From Roseiarcus fermentans (GTDB lineage: Bacteria; Pseudomonadota; Alphaproteobacteria; Rhizobiales; Beijerinckiaceae), in the NCBI RefSeq assembly GCF_003315135.1, contig NZ_QNRK01000014.1, positions 1 to 64,000 on the forward strand: 64,000 nucleotides of DNA. Reading direction: 5' to 3'. Positions 28,732-37,903 of this stretch are shown here, in pieces (the first letter of the stretch is position 1; each line of letters begins with the position of its first letter). A model generated the notes under the pieces. The model searched no databases and had not been told where the DNA came from. It saw only the letters and a list, made by a program, of their open reading frames with translations. Made by a program: the position numbers and the translations under genes.

Positions 28732-29993
28732 GCGTCGTCCATGTCGTCGGGGCCGGCGTCGCGGGCCTGAGCGCCGCCGTGCGGCTGGCGGACGAGGGGG
28801 TCCGGGTGGTCCTGCACGAAGCGGCGGCGACGGCCGGCGGCCGCTGCCGATCGTACCAGGATCCGGCGCTCGGCCTTGCCATCGACAACGGCAATCACCT
28901 GCTGCTGTCCGGCAACCACGCCGCGCTCGACTATCTCGACCGCATCGGCTCGCGCGCCCGGCTGCAAGGCCCGGCGTCGGCGATGTTCGATTTCGCCGAC
29001 CTGAAGACCGGCGAACGCTGGCGGCTGCATCCCAGCGACGGCCGGGCGCCGTGGTGGCTTCTCGATTCCCGCCGCCGCGTTCCCGGCGCGCCGCTCAGCG
29101 CCTATCTCGCGCCGCTCGCGACGTTGACGGCCGCCAAAACAGCGTCGCTCGGCGAGGTGATGACCTGCTCGGGGCCGCTCTACGACCGCCTCTGGGGTCC
29201 GGTTCTGCTCGCCGCGTTGAACACCGACCCGGCCGAGGGCTCGGCGCGGCTCGCAGCCGCGATGCTGCGCGAGACGCTGTTCGCGGGCGGGCGCGCCTGC
29301 CGTCCGCTGGTCGCGGTCGGCGGACTGTCGGCCTGTTTCGTCGAGCCCGCGCTGCTTCATCTCGCGTCCCGCGGGGCGACGGTCCGGTTCGGCGCGCGCC
29401 TGCGCGGCGTGGCCTTCGCCGCCGGGCGTGCGGCAGGCCTCGATTTCGCGGATGGGCGAACGGCGCTCGCCGGCGACGACGCCGTCATTCTGGCCGTGCC
29501 GCCGCCGGTGGCGCGGGAACTGCTGCCCGATCTCGACGCGCCCGACGAATTCCGCGCGATCGTCAACGCGCATTTCCGGGTCGCGCCAGCCGGGGATCAG
29601 CCGCTGATCCTCGGCGTCGTCAACGGCCTGACGCAATGGATCTTCTCCTATCCCGAGCACGTGTCGACGACCATCAGCGGCGCCGATCGCCTGATCGACG
29701 AGCCGCGGGAGGCGCTGGCGCGGGCGATCTGGGCCGAGGTCGCAGCGCTCGGCGGCTACGGCCCGGACCTTCCGCCGTGGCAGATCGTCAAGGAGAAGCG
29801 GGCGACCTTCGCCGCGACGCCGGCCCAGGACGCCCGGCGTCCGCCGGCGCGCACCGCCTTCGCCAATGTCGCCCTCGCCGGTGACTGGACGCAGACCGGA
29901 CTGCCGGCGACGATCGAAGGCGCGGTGCGCTCGGGCTACGCGGCGGCGGCGGTCGTGACCGGGCGGCGCGGGAAAGCGGGGGGTTCGCGATGA
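28728..29993 (+). CDS. hpnE: hydroxysqualene dehydroxylase HpnE
   Basis: A 421-residue FAD-dependent amine-oxidase-type protein that reduces hydroxysqualene to squalene. The FAD-binding motif is VVGAGVAGLSAAVRLADEG (about 6-24), followed by the second glycine motif AGGRCRS. The C-terminal FAD segment is VALAGDWTQTGLPATIEGAVRSG. It overlaps hpnD and shc by 4 bases each. Confidence 0.96.
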   Translation: MSVVHVVGAGVAGLSAAVRLADEGVRVVLHEAAATAGGRCRSYQDPALGLAIDNGNHLLLSGNHAALDYLDRIGSRARLQGPASAMFDFADLKTGERWRLHPSDGRAPWWLLDSRRRVPGAPLSAYLAPLATLTAAKTASLGEVMTCSGPLYDRLWGPVLLAALNTDPAEGSARLAAAMLRETLFAGGRACRPLVAVGGLSACFVEPALLHLASRGATVRFGARLRGVAFAAGRAAGLDFADGRTALAGDDAVILAVPPPVARELLPDLDAPDEFRAIVNAHFRVAPAGDQPLILGVVNGLTQWIFSYPEHVSTTISGADRLIDEPREALARAIWAEVAALGGYGPDLPPWQIVKEKRATFAATPAQDARRPPARTAFANVALAGDWTQTGLPATIEGAVRSGYAAAAVVTGRRGKAGGSR

Positions 29994-31945
29994 GTCTGTC
30001 CATCGACGACACGGCGTCGCTCGAAACGGTCGAGCGGCGCATCCGCGCCGCCTCCGCGGCGCTGCTCGCCCGGCAGCAGCCGGACGGCCACTGGTGTTTC
30101 GAACTCGAGGCCGACGCCACCATCCCGGCGGAATACGTGCTGTTCCGCCATTTCCGCGGCGAAACGCCGGACGTGGAGCTCGAGCGCAAGATCGCCGTCT
30201 ATCTGCGCCGGATCCAGGGCGCGCACGGCGGCTGGCCGCTGTTCCACGACGGCGCGTTCGACATCAGCGCCAGCGTCAAGGCCTATTTCGCGCTCAAGAT
30301 GATCGGCGACGATTCCCAGGCGCCGCATATGGCGCGGGCTCGTCAAGCCGTGCTGGCGCACGGCGGCGCGGCCGCCAGCAACGTCTTCACCCGCTTCCTG
30401 CTGGCGCTGTACGGCGCCATTCCGTGGCGCGGCACGCCGGCGATGCCGGTCGAGATCATGCTGCTGCCGCGCTGGTTTCCGTTCCACCTCAGCAAGATCT
30501 CGTACTGGGCGCGCACCGTGCTCGTGCCGCTGCTGGTCCTCCAGGCGCTGAAGCCGAGGGCGAAAAACCCGCGCGGCGTCGCAATCGACGAATTGTTCGT
30601 CGCGCCGCCCGACACGGTGCGGCGCTGGCCGAAGGGCGCCCACCAGTCTCCCGGCTGGATTCGCTTCTTCGACGCCGTCGATGCGGTCCTGAAGCGCGCC
30701 GAGCCTTACTTTCCGCCCGCGACCCGAGCCCACGCGATCAATCGCGCCGAGGTCTTCGTCACCGAGCGCCTCAACGGGGTCGACGGCCTCGGCGCGATCT
30801 TCCCGGCCATGGTCAACAGCGTGCTGATGTTCGACGCGCTCGGCGTCCCGTCCGACGATCCGCGTCTCGTCGCGGCGCGGGAGTCGATCGAGCGGCTGCT
30901 GGTCGTCGGCGACGACGAGGCCTATTGCCAGCCTTGCGTCTCGCCGGTCTGGGACACGGCGCTCACGGCGCATGCGCTGATCGAGGTCGGCGGCGAGACG
31001 GCGGAAGCGGCGGCGAGCGCCGGCCTCGCCTGGCTGCGGCCGCGGCAGGTGCTCGAGGTGAAGGGGGACTGGGCTGTCGGGCGCCCGAACGTCCGCCCCG
31101 GCGGCTGGGCCTTCCAGTACGCCAACGCCCATTATCCCGACCTCGACGACACCGCTGTCGTGGCGATGGCGATGGACCGGGCGAGCGGGCGCAGTTCGCA
31201 CCGGGACGCCGCCGCGATCGGGCGGGCGAAGGAATGGATCGAGGGCCTGCAGAGCCGGGACGGCGCCTGGGGCGCCTTCGACGCCGACAACACCCACGAG
31301 GTTCTCAACAACATCCCGTTCGCCGACCACGGCGCGCTGCTCGACCCGCCGACGGCCGACGTGACGGCGCGCTGCGTCTCGATGCTGGCCCAGCTCGGCG
31401 ACACCCGCGAGACGAGCCCGTCGCTCGCGCGCGGCCTCGACGCGCTGATTGCGAGCCAGGAAAAGGACGGCAGCTGGTTCGGCCGCTGGGGGATGAACTA
31501 CGTCTACGGCACATGGTCGGCGCTGTGCGCCCTCAACGCCGCGGGAGTCGATTCCGCCGCGCCGTGCGTGAGGCGCGCGGTCGACTGGCTGGTTCGCATC
31601 CAGAACGCCGACGGCGGCTGGGGGGAGGCGGGCGACAGCTATCGGCTCGACTACCAAGGCTATCGTCCGAGCCCGAGCACGGCTTCGCAGACCGGCTGGG
31701 CGCTGCTCGGCCTGATGGCGGCGGGCGAGATCGACAATCCCTCGGTCGCGCGCGGCGTCGCCTGGCTCGCAGCGACGCAAGGCGCGGACGGTTTTTGGGA
31801 CGAGCCGTTCCACACCGCGACCGGCTTTCCGCGCATCTTCTACCTGCGCTACCACGGCTATTCCAAATTCTTCCCGCTCTGGGCGCTGGCGCGCTACCGC
31901 AACCTCAGGCGCGCCAACAGCCGCAGCGTCGCGTTCGGCATGTGA
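29990..31945 (+). CDS. shc: squalene-hopene cyclase
   Basis: A 651-residue cyclase that turns squalene into hopene/diplopterol. The catalytic DxDD motif is DLDDT (Asp384-Asp387) in HYPDLDDTAVVAM. Several QW repeats are visible (for example QQPDGHW near residue 30, QSRDGAWGAFD, QEKDGSWFGRWG, QNADGGWGE, and QGADGFWDEPF at the end). Length is the family norm. It ends the coupled run; hpnG starts 150 bases later across a repeat. Confidence 0.97.
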   Translation: MSLSIDDTASLETVERRIRAASAALLARQQPDGHWCFELEADATIPAEYVLFRHFRGETPDVELERKIAVYLRRIQGAHGGWPLFHDGAFDISASVKAYFALKMIGDDSQAPHMARARQAVLAHGGAAASNVFTRFLLALYGAIPWRGTPAMPVEIMLLPRWFPFHLSKISYWARTVLVPLLVLQALKPRAKNPRGVAIDELFVAPPDTVRRWPKGAHQSPGWIRFFDAVDAVLKRAEPYFPPATRAHAINRAEVFVTERLNGVDGLGAIFPAMVNSVLMFDALGVPSDDPRLVAARESIERLLVVGDDEAYCQPCVSPVWDTALTAHALIEVGGETAEAAASAGLAWLRPRQVLEVKGDWAVGRPNVRPGGWAFQYANAHYPDLDDTAVVAMAMDRASGRSSHRDAAAIGRAKEWIEGLQSRDGAWGAFDADNTHEVLNNIPFADHGALLDPPTADVTARCVSMLAQLGDTRETSPSLARGLDALIASQEKDGSWFGRWGMNYVYGTWSALCALNAAGVDSAAPCVRRAVDWLVRIQNADGGWGEAGDSYRLDYQGYRPSPSTASQTGWALLGLMAAGEIDNPSVARGVAWLAATQGADGFWDEPFHTATGFPRIFYLRYHGYSKFFPLWALARYRNLRRANSRSVAFGM

Positions 31946-31986
31946 AGTCGGAGGCGAGATGAACTCAGATCGATCTTGTCGCGTCT

Positions 31987-32069
31987 TTGCGAGGAGCGCA
32001 GCGACGAAGCAAGCCACGCCGCTGCGCAGGCGGTTGGATTGCCTCGCCGCGCTCGCAAGGACGGACGTG
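31987..32069. repeat. copy of the intergenic palindromic repeat between shc and hpnG
   Basis: TTGCGAGGAGC...GCGACGAAGCAA (31987-32012) matches unit 2 of the 17.7-kb repeats except for two bases. The facing arm is GATTGCCTCGCCGCGCTCGCAA (about 32038-32059, shown here only as its known short motifs GATTGCC and CTCGCAA). It fills the only sizeable gap in the hopanoid operon. Confidence 0.7.
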
Positions 32070-32095
32070 GCCGAAGCCATTCTCCATCCGCGCTG

Positions 32096-32773
32096 ATGGC
32101 TGCGCCTCGCTCGCAGATTTCGTCCGTCCTGATCGTCTGCGGGCTGAAACGCGAAGCGGCGCTCGCGGCCGGTCCGGGCGCGATCGTGGCGTTCGGCAAT
32201 GGGGCGACGTTGCAGGCGCGGTTCGCCGCGCTCGCCGACACGCCGCTTCGGATGGTCGTCAGTTTCGGCCTCTGCGGCGGGCTCGATCCAAGCCTGCGCA
32301 GCGGCGATGTCCTGCTCGGGTCCGAGGTCGTGGCTCGGAGCGAAAGCGTCGCGACGGACGAAGCGTTGACGCTTGCGCTGGAACGCCGCCTCGCCGAGGC
32401 GGGCGTGCCGGCGACGCGTGGAAAATTCGCGGCCGCGGACGCTCCCGTCCTGACCGCCGGGGAGAAACGCGCGCTGCGCGAGACAACCGGCGCCGCCGCG
32501 GTCGACATGGAAAGCCTCGCCGCCGGCCGCTTCGCCCGCGCGCGGGGCGCGCCGTTCGCCATCCTGCGCGCCGTCAGCGACCCCGCCGACCGCGACCTGC
32601 CGCCGCTCGTCCTGGCCGCGCTCGACGCCGACGGCGAGGTCGACGTCGGGGCCGTGGTCAGGGGGCTCGCCCGTTCGCCCGCCGCGCTTCCGGGACTGAT
32701 CGCGGCGGCTTTCGACAGCGGCGCGGCGTTCCGCATGCTCCGGCGTTGCGGCAGGCTGGCGGTCGGACTCTGA
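32096..32773 (+). CDS. hpnG: hopanoid nucleosidase/phosphorylase HpnG
   Basis: A 225-residue nucleoside-phosphorylase-fold protein. HpnG releases adenine from adenosylhopane on the path to bacteriohopanetetrol. Motifs are LIVCGLKREAALA near the start, MVVSFGLCGGLDPSLRSGDVLLGS, and the substrate-contact AAAVDMESLAAGRFARARGAPFAILRAVSDPADRDLP. ATG 32096 is the only suitable start after the repeat. It sits 150 bases after shc and ends a convergent pair with the MATE gene. Confidence 0.92.
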   Translation: MAAPRSQISSVLIVCGLKREAALAAGPGAIVAFGNGATLQARFAALADTPLRMVVSFGLCGGLDPSLRSGDVLLGSEVVARSESVATDEALTLALERRLAEAGVPATRGKFAAADAPVLTAGEKRALRETTGAAAVDMESLAAGRFARARGAPFAILRAVSDPADRDLPPLVLAALDADGEVDVGAVVRGLARSPAALPGLIAAAFDSGAAFRMLRRCGRLAVGL

Positions 32774-32899
32774 CGGCTGGAGCCGTTGGAGGACCGGACC
32801 CGATCCGGCGCTGTCCTTCGACATCGGCGGGGTGATCGGACCAGCGCCCTGCGGCCCCTGCGCCACGCCGGCCGGCGGTCCCGGTCGCCGTCGATCCGG

Positions 32900-34333
32900 T
32901 CAGCTCGAAACGCTCGCCGCGCGCAGCGCGAGCCGGTCCTTCCTGAACCACACGCCTGAGCGCACCGCAATTCCGACGATCGCGCCATAGGCGGCGAGAG
33001 CGGCCCCGAGCATCACGAAAACAAGCGGCAGCGACCCGGTCAGGGCGAGCGCGAGCCAACCGCCGCCAACGGCGATGACCAGCCGGGCGAATCCGCCGAG
33101 CAACGGCCACATCAGCCGCCCGGCGCCCTGCGACGCGAAATAAAGCGCGAGCCCCAGGCCGAAGAACCCGTAGGCCGGACCGACGAAGCGCAGATAGGCG
33201 CTTCCCGTCGCGATCATCATGGGATCGTCGCCGAACAGCCTCAGCCAGGCCGAGGGCCACAAGGCCGCGGCGAGGCCGATCGCCTCGCAGGCGACGAAGG
33301 CGAGCGCCGCGCCCGTCATCGCAATGCGCAGCGCCCGCTCTTTCTGGCCCGCGCCGATATTGACGCCGACCATGGCGACCAGAGGCGCGCCGAGGCCGAA
33401 CACCAACGGGATCAGGAGATACTCGAGCCGGGAGCCCGTTCCGTAGCCCGCGACCGCGTCGGGCCCCGCGGCCGCGCCGACGATGCCCGTGGTCAATGCG
33501 ACGGTCAGCGTCGTTTGCAGCGTGCTCAGCGTCCCGACGCCGCCGACTCTGAGAATGTCGGCGAAGAAAGCCGGCTCGAGGCGCGCGATCCGCAGCCGGA
33601 CGACGCTATTTCCGGACAGAATGTACCAGGCGAGGATGACCGCCATGAGCGCCGTCGTCGCGACCACCGCGGCGCCGCCGCCGGCGATCCCCATCGCCGG
33701 AACCGGGCCGAGCCCGAAGATGAAGAGCGGCGAGAGGGGGATCAGCAGCGCGACGCCGACGCACACGACGGTCGACGGAAACAGCATCTCGCCCGAGCCG
33801 CGGATGACGCTCGCCAGCGCATTCATCAGCCACAGCACGATATTGCCCGCGAAAACCACGTTCGAATAGGCCATCGCGGCGTCGAGCGATCCGCCCCGGC
33901 CGCCCATCGCAGCATAGATCTGGCGGCCGAAAACCAGGAACAGCGCCGAGGTCAGGAGGCCGAGCGCGCAATTGATCAGAAGCGCATGCAGGACGAGCGC
34001 ATCCGCGTCGGCGCGCCGACCGGAACCGAGCGCCCGCGCGACGGCGGACGAAATGCCGCCGCCGACCGCGCCGGCCGACAGCATGGCCATCATCATGACG
34101 CCGGGAAAGACCAGGGCCATGCCTGCGAGCGCGTTGGTTCCGAGCCGCGAGACCCAAAACGTCTCGATCAGCCCGGTCGAAGCCTGCGCAACCATGACGA
34201 GCACGTTCGGCCAGGCGAGCCGCAGCAGCGTCGGAACGATCGGACCCTCGAGCAGGAGAAGCGTCCGCGCGCTCATTTCAGCCGGCGGCGCGGGAGCGGC
34301 GGCGGGCGGCGCAAGAACGGCAGAATTTTTCAC
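32900..34333 (-). CDS. MATE family efflux transporter
   Basis: A 477-residue protein with 12 membrane segments in two halves. MatE motifs include LAWPNVLVMVAQASTGLIETFWVSRLGTNALAGMALVFP in the first half and GLGAPLVAMVGVNIGAGQKERA in the second. It is expected to export drugs or metabolites using a sodium or proton gradient. The start is GTG at 34333, with a strong GAGGAAGG ribosome site. It diverges from the TetR gene; 93 bases between the starts hold an operator-like palindrome, so it may be under the same repressor. Confidence 0.92.
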   Translation of the reverse strand: MKNSAVLAPPAAAPAPPAEMSARTLLLLEGPIVPTLLRLAWPNVLVMVAQASTGLIETFWVSRLGTNALAGMALVFPGVMMMAMLSAGAVGGGISSAVARALGSGRRADADALVLHALLINCALGLLTSALFLVFGRQIYAAMGGRGGSLDAAMAYSNVVFAGNIVLWLMNALASVIRGSGEMLFPSTVVCVGVALLIPLSPLFIFGLGPVPAMGIAGGGAAVVATTALMAVILAWYILSGNSVVRLRIARLEPAFFADILRVGGVGTLSTLQTTLTVALTTGIVGAAAGPDAVAGYGTGSRLEYLLIPLVFGLGAPLVAMVGVNIGAGQKERALRIAMTGAALAFVACEAIGLAAALWPSAWLRLFGDDPMMIATGSAYLRFVGPAYGFFGLGLALYFASQGAGRLMWPLLGGFARLVIAVGGGWLALALTGSLPLVFVMLGAALAAYGAIVGIAVRSGVWFRKDRLALRAASVSS

Positions 34334-34410
34334 GGGCCGCCTTCCTCATGTGTTCAGATGTCGTCGCGACGGGACCGGTTTCAGGCGCTTGTCAAAGATC
34401 CGCTCCGTCG

Positions 34411-34428
34411 ATATGATAGCCATAATAT
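34411..34428. promoter_or_regulatory. operator candidate overlapping the tetR start
   Basis: ATATGA-TAGCCA-TAATAT, an 18-bp near-palindrome with one mismatch. It ends within the ATG (34427) of the TetR gene. The same pattern occurs 650 bases downstream at 35061-35078. Confidence 0.6.
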
Positions 34429-35023
34429 GAAAATCGCACGCCGCCAACCAAAACCTTCCAGCCGTAAGGAAGAGACGCATCGCCGCATCGTCGACGCGGC
34501 GGCGCGGTCCATTCGCGCCACCGGATACGACGGAACCGGCGTGGCCGACATCATGAAGTCCGTCGGGCTGACCCACGGCGGTTTCTACGCGCATTTCGGT
34601 TCGCGGGAGGCGATGCTCGCCGAGGCGGCCGACCTCGCCGGCGCGCATGGAATTGCAGCCCTCGAGCGCGTCGCGGCGGCGGCTCCGCCACAGGAGTCCT
34701 TGCGGGCGCTGCTGCGCGCCTATCTGTCGAAGGCCCACGCCGACGGCGTGGCGATCGGATGCCCGGTGGTCGCGCTCGGTTCGGAAATGCCCCGTCAGGC
34801 CCCCGAGGTTCGGCGCGCCGCCACCCGGCGCATCAAGGAGTTCATCGACCTCGTGGCGCGACAGTCTCCGGACTGGGGACGCCCGGGCGCGCATGAGCGC
34901 GCGCTGGTCACCGTGGCGACGATGGTTGGAGCGCTGCTTCTGGCTCGGGCCGTCGACGATCCGAAGCTGGCGGAGGACCTGCGGGAAGCCGCTCTCGGCC
35001 ACCTGACGTCGCAACCCGTCTGA
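34427..35023 (+). CDS. TetR/AcrR family transcriptional regulator
   Basis: A 198-residue repressor-type protein. The N-terminal helix-turn-helix spans about residues 14-60 (RKEETHRRIVDAAARSIRATGYDGTGVADIMKSVGLTHGGFYAHFGSREAML, i.e. the canonical TetR pattern ending GGFYxHF). The C-terminal part (GCPVVALGSEM, then RRATRRIKEFID-like helices) resembles regulators of the NemR/YcdC type. It divides the MATE gene from the hydrolase and SDR genes and carries matching palindromes at its own start and before the hydrolase, suggesting autoregulation and control of both sides. Confidence 0.93.
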   Translation: MKIARRQPKPSSRKEETHRRIVDAAARSIRATGYDGTGVADIMKSVGLTHGGFYAHFGSREAMLAEAADLAGAHGIAALERVAAAAPPQESLRALLRAYLSKAHADGVAIGCPVVALGSEMPRQAPEVRRAATRRIKEFIDLVARQSPDWGRPGAHERALVTVATMVGALLLARAVDDPKLAEDLREAALGHLTSQPV

Positions 35024-35060
35024 AACCGGGCGGCGGTCCCGATCGGTTCGTTGCGTAAAA

Positions 35061-35078
35061 ATATGACGTTCATCATAT
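35061..35078. promoter_or_regulatory. operator candidate upstream of the alpha/beta hydrolase
   Basis: ATATGA-CGTTCA-TCATAT is a perfect 6+6 inverted repeat, 13 bases before the hydrolase start codon at 35092. It matches the near-palindrome at 34411-34428, so both are probably bound by the TetR protein encoded between them. Confidence 0.65.
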
Positions 35079-35091
35079 AATGGAGCCCGAC

Positions 35092-35880
35092 ATGAGCGAA
35101 ACGATCGCCGCGAACCGCCCGAGTCCGGAGCAGGTTGCGCAAGCCTTCCTGACGCCGGCGCAGCCGAAGCGGCTCCTGCCGCTCGCCATGCCGGGCGCCG
35201 CCGACCTGCGCATCGAGACGCCGGAAGGCGAGATCGCCTTGACGCAGGCGGGGTCGGGCCCTGCGGTTCTGCTGTTGCATGGCTGGGAGGGTCAGGCGTC
35301 GGACCTCGCCGCGTTCGTGGCGCCGCTCCTCGAGGCCGGCTGCTCGGTGCTGGCGATGGATCTGCCGGCGCACGGGCGCTCGGCCGGCCGCCGCATGTCG
35401 ATCCCGCAGGCCGCCGTGGCGCTTCACGCCGTCGGGAAGGCGATCGGGCCGCTGCGCGCTGTCGTCGCCCACTCGATGGGTTCGCCGGTCGTCGTCGAGG
35501 CCTTGTACGGCGGCCTCGACGCCGAACGGGTGATCCTGATCGCGTCGCCCGCGCATTACGAGCGCTATGCACGCGGATTTGCGGCCGCCGCCGGGCTTGC
35601 CGCAGAGGGCGCCGAGGCGATGTTGGGCCTCTTGCGGAAGGCGATCGGTCAGGATGTCCGCGACATCTCCCTGCCGCGTCGCGCCCCGAGCCTCGGCCAG
35701 CGCGCCTTGTTCATCCACTCGGCCGACGACCGCACGGTCCCGATCGAAGACAGCGTCGAGAGCGCCGCCGCCTGGCCGGGCGCACGCCACCGGCGCGTCG
35801 AGGGCCTGGGCCACCGCCGCATTCTCTCCGATCCCGGCGTCGTCGCCGAAGCCGTCGCATTCGTCACTGCGCAAGTCTGA
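35092..35880 (+). CDS. alpha/beta hydrolase
   Basis: A 262-residue hydrolase. Motifs are LLLHGWEGQASD (oxyanion region), VVAHSMGSPVVVEAL (nucleophile Ser in HSMGS), HSADDRTVPIEDS (acid) and GLGHRRILSDP (base His). ATG 35092 is preferred over 35080 because GGAG lies 6 bases before it. It is 12 bases from the SDR gene and so in one operon with it, with a TetR-type operator just upstream. Substrate unknown; detoxification of an ester or ketone that also induces the MATE pump is a reasonable inference. Confidence 0.9.
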   Translation: MSETIAANRPSPEQVAQAFLTPAQPKRLLPLAMPGAADLRIETPEGEIALTQAGSGPAVLLLHGWEGQASDLAAFVAPLLEAGCSVLAMDLPAHGRSAGRRMSIPQAAVALHAVGKAIGPLRAVVAHSMGSPVVVEALYGGLDAERVILIASPAHYERYARGFAAAAGLAAEGAEAMLGLLRKAIGQDVRDISLPRRAPSLGQRALFIHSADDRTVPIEDSVESAAAWPGARHRRVEGLGHRRILSDPGVVAEAVAFVTAQV

Positions 35881-35892
35881 AAGGAAGCAGCC

Positions 35893-36591
35893 ATGAAGGT
35901 TCAAGGTTCTGTCGCGCTCGTCACCGGCGCCAACCGCGGTCTCGGCGCGGCTTTCGCCCGCGGTTTGCTCGCGGCCGGCGCGGCCAAAGTCTACGGCGCG
36001 GCCCGCGATCCCGCCGCGGTGACGACGCCGGGCGTCACGCCGGTTCGACTCGATGTGACAAAACCGGAGCAAGTCGAGGCGCTGGCGCGGGAACTCGCCG
36101 ACGTGACCCTCCTGATCAACAACGCGGGCGTCGCCGAGTTCGGACCCCTGCTGTCGCCGAATGCGACGGAGGCGCTGCGGCGCCAGTTCGAGACCAATGC
36201 GGTCGGGCCGCTGCGGCTGACGCAGGCTTTCGCGCCCGTGCTGGCGGCCAACGGCGGCGGCGCCGTCGTGAACGTGCTTTCGGTGCTGAGCTGGCTCACG
36301 TTGGCTGGGCAGAGCGGCGCCTACAGCGCGTCCAAGGCGGCGGCATGGGCGCTCGGCAACGCCCTGCGTCAGGAGCTGAAGGCCCAGGGGACGCAACTCG
36401 TCGCGGTGCACGCCGCCTTCATCGACACCGACATGGCGCGCGGCGCGCCGGGACCGAAGATCGCTCCCGAGGCGGTCGTGAGCCAGACGCTCGCGGCGCT
36501 GGAAGCGGGTCAGGCGGAAGTTCTGGCGGACCCGGTCACCCGGCAGGTTCATGCCGGACTGTCTGCGGAGCCGGCGGCGTATCTCGCGTAG
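35893..36591 (+). CDS. short-chain dehydrogenase/reductase
   Basis: A 232-residue classical SDR. NAD(P) binding is VTGANRGLGAAFARGL (about 9-24), the NNAG motif is LLINNAGVAEFGPL, and the active-site YxxxK is YSASK after the conserved Ser in NVLSVLSWL. AAGGAAGC precedes the ATG. The preceding hydrolase is 12 bases upstream. Substrate unknown. Confidence 0.92.
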   Translation: MKVQGSVALVTGANRGLGAAFARGLLAAGAAKVYGAARDPAAVTTPGVTPVRLDVTKPEQVEALARELADVTLLINNAGVAEFGPLLSPNATEALRRQFETNAVGPLRLTQAFAPVLAANGGGAVVNVLSVLSWLTLAGQSGAYSASKAAAWALGNALRQELKAQGTQLVAVHAAFIDTDMARGAPGPKIAPEAVVSQTLAALEAGQAEVLADPVTRQVHAGLSAEPAAYLA

Positions 36592-36637
36592 GCCTGGCGA
36601 GCGAAAGGGCAAGTCCCGCCCGTATCACTCTTTTGGT

Positions 36638-36693
36638 CGGGCGGCAGCGGGCCTGCAGGATCGGGCGTGTACGCCCGCTTACCCCGCCGCCCG
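36638..36693. terminator. hairpin between convergent SDR and hpnH genes
   Basis: CGGGCGGC (36638-36645) pairs with GCCGCCCG (36686-36693), with an inner GGGCGT/ACGCCC stem at 36663-36676. It may end transcription from both sides, though T-tracts are lacking. Confidence 0.4.
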
Positions 36694-36736
36694 TTCGACC
36701 CGGAAGGGCGAGCGAAACAACGGTCGGCTCAGACCG

Positions 36737-37873
36737 CTACATGGCCTTCTCCCCCACCTTGTCGGGCCGCATCTCCGACAGCTTCTCCGCCACGCCGCGC
36801 TCGAACACGAATTCGGCCGGGCGCTGCCGGTCGAGCGGAATGTCCGGCGCCATCGGGCCTTCCGTCCGCACCCCGCGCAGCGACACCGCCAGCGCCTTCC
36901 ACGGCCGCCTGACCGAGTCCGCCACCGCCGTCGCCTCGAAGCCGCTGTGGACCATGCAGTCGGCGCATTTCTCGTAATTGCCGACGCCATAGGCGTCCCA
37001 GTCCGTCTCCTCCATCAGTTCGCGGAAAGACTTCGCGTAGCCCTCGCCGAGAAGGTAGCAGGGCCGCTGCCAGCCGAACACGTTGCGGGTCGGGTTGCCC
37101 CACGGGGTGCAGCGATAGGTCTCGTTGCCGGCGAGGAAATCCAGAAACAGGCCAGACTGGTTGAACGCCCATTTGCGGGCGCGGTCGCCGCGGCGGAAAA
37201 TGGCGCGGAACAGCTCCTTGGTGGCCGTTCGGTTCAGGAAATGCGTCTGGTCGGGGGCGCGCTCATAGGCGTAGCCGGGCGACACCGTGATCCCGTCGAC
37301 GCCGAGCGCCGTCACCTCGTCGAAGAACGCGGCGACCCGCGCGGGGTCGGCGTCGTTGAAGAACGTGCTGTTGATCGTGACGCGAAAACCCTTGGCCTTC
37401 GCCAGCTTCAGGGCGGCGACGGCGCGGTCGTACACGCCCGGCTGGCACACCGATTTGTCGTGCCCCTCCTGGTCGCCGTCGAGGTGGATCGACCAGGTGA
37501 AAAAGGGGCCGGGCTGGTACTGGTCGATCTTCTTCTGCAGCAGGAGGGCGTTGGTGCAGACGATGACGAATTTTTTCCGCGCCACCGCGCCGCGCACGAT
37601 CTCCGGCAGCTCCTTGTGCAGCAGCGGCTCGCCGCCGGCGAGCACCACCACCGGCGCGCCGCATTCGTCGACCGCCGCGAGCGCGTCCTCGACCGACAGG
37701 CGCTTGGCCAGGATCGGGTCCGGATAGTCGATCTTGCCGCAGCCGGCGCAGGCCAGGTTGCACTGGAACAGGGGCTCCAGCATCAGCACCAGCGGATAGC
37801 GCTTCCGGCCGGCGAGATGCTGGCGCACGACATAGGCGCCGACGCCGATGACCTGCCGAAGGGGTATGCCCAT
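36737..37873 (-). CDS. hpnH: adenosylhopane synthase HpnH (radical SAM)
   Basis: A 378-residue radical SAM enzyme that joins the 5'-deoxyadenosyl group to diploptene, the first step of the C35 side chain. The cluster motif is CNLACAGC (Cys38, Cys42, Cys45). VLAGGEPLLHKELPEIV is the SAM-contact GGE motif, and the C-terminal part with CADC...MVHSGFEATAV is the typical SPASM-like/HpnH tail. It ends the minus-strand side-chain group, 30 bases after ispH. Confidence 0.96.
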   Translation of the reverse strand: MGIPLRQVIGVGAYVVRQHLAGRKRYPLVLMLEPLFQCNLACAGCGKIDYPDPILAKRLSVEDALAAVDECGAPVVVLAGGEPLLHKELPEIVRGAVARKKFVIVCTNALLLQKKIDQYQPGPFFTWSIHLDGDQEGHDKSVCQPGVYDRAVAALKLAKAKGFRVTINSTFFNDADPARVAAFFDEVTALGVDGITVSPGYAYERAPDQTHFLNRTATKELFRAIFRRGDRARKWAFNQSGLFLDFLAGNETYRCTPWGNPTRNVFGWQRPCYLLGEGYAKSFRELMEETDWDAYGVGNYEKCADCMVHSGFEATAVADSVRRPWKALAVSLRGVRTEGPMAPDIPLDRQRPAEFVFERGVAEKLSEMRPDKVGEKAM

Positions 37874-37903
37874 GAGGAGCGGCTCCTTTGAAACCTGTAA
37901 CGA

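Noticed and set aside
29936-32866. 976-codon minus-strand reading frame
   Set aside because: Antisense to shc and hpnG with no protein-family signal.
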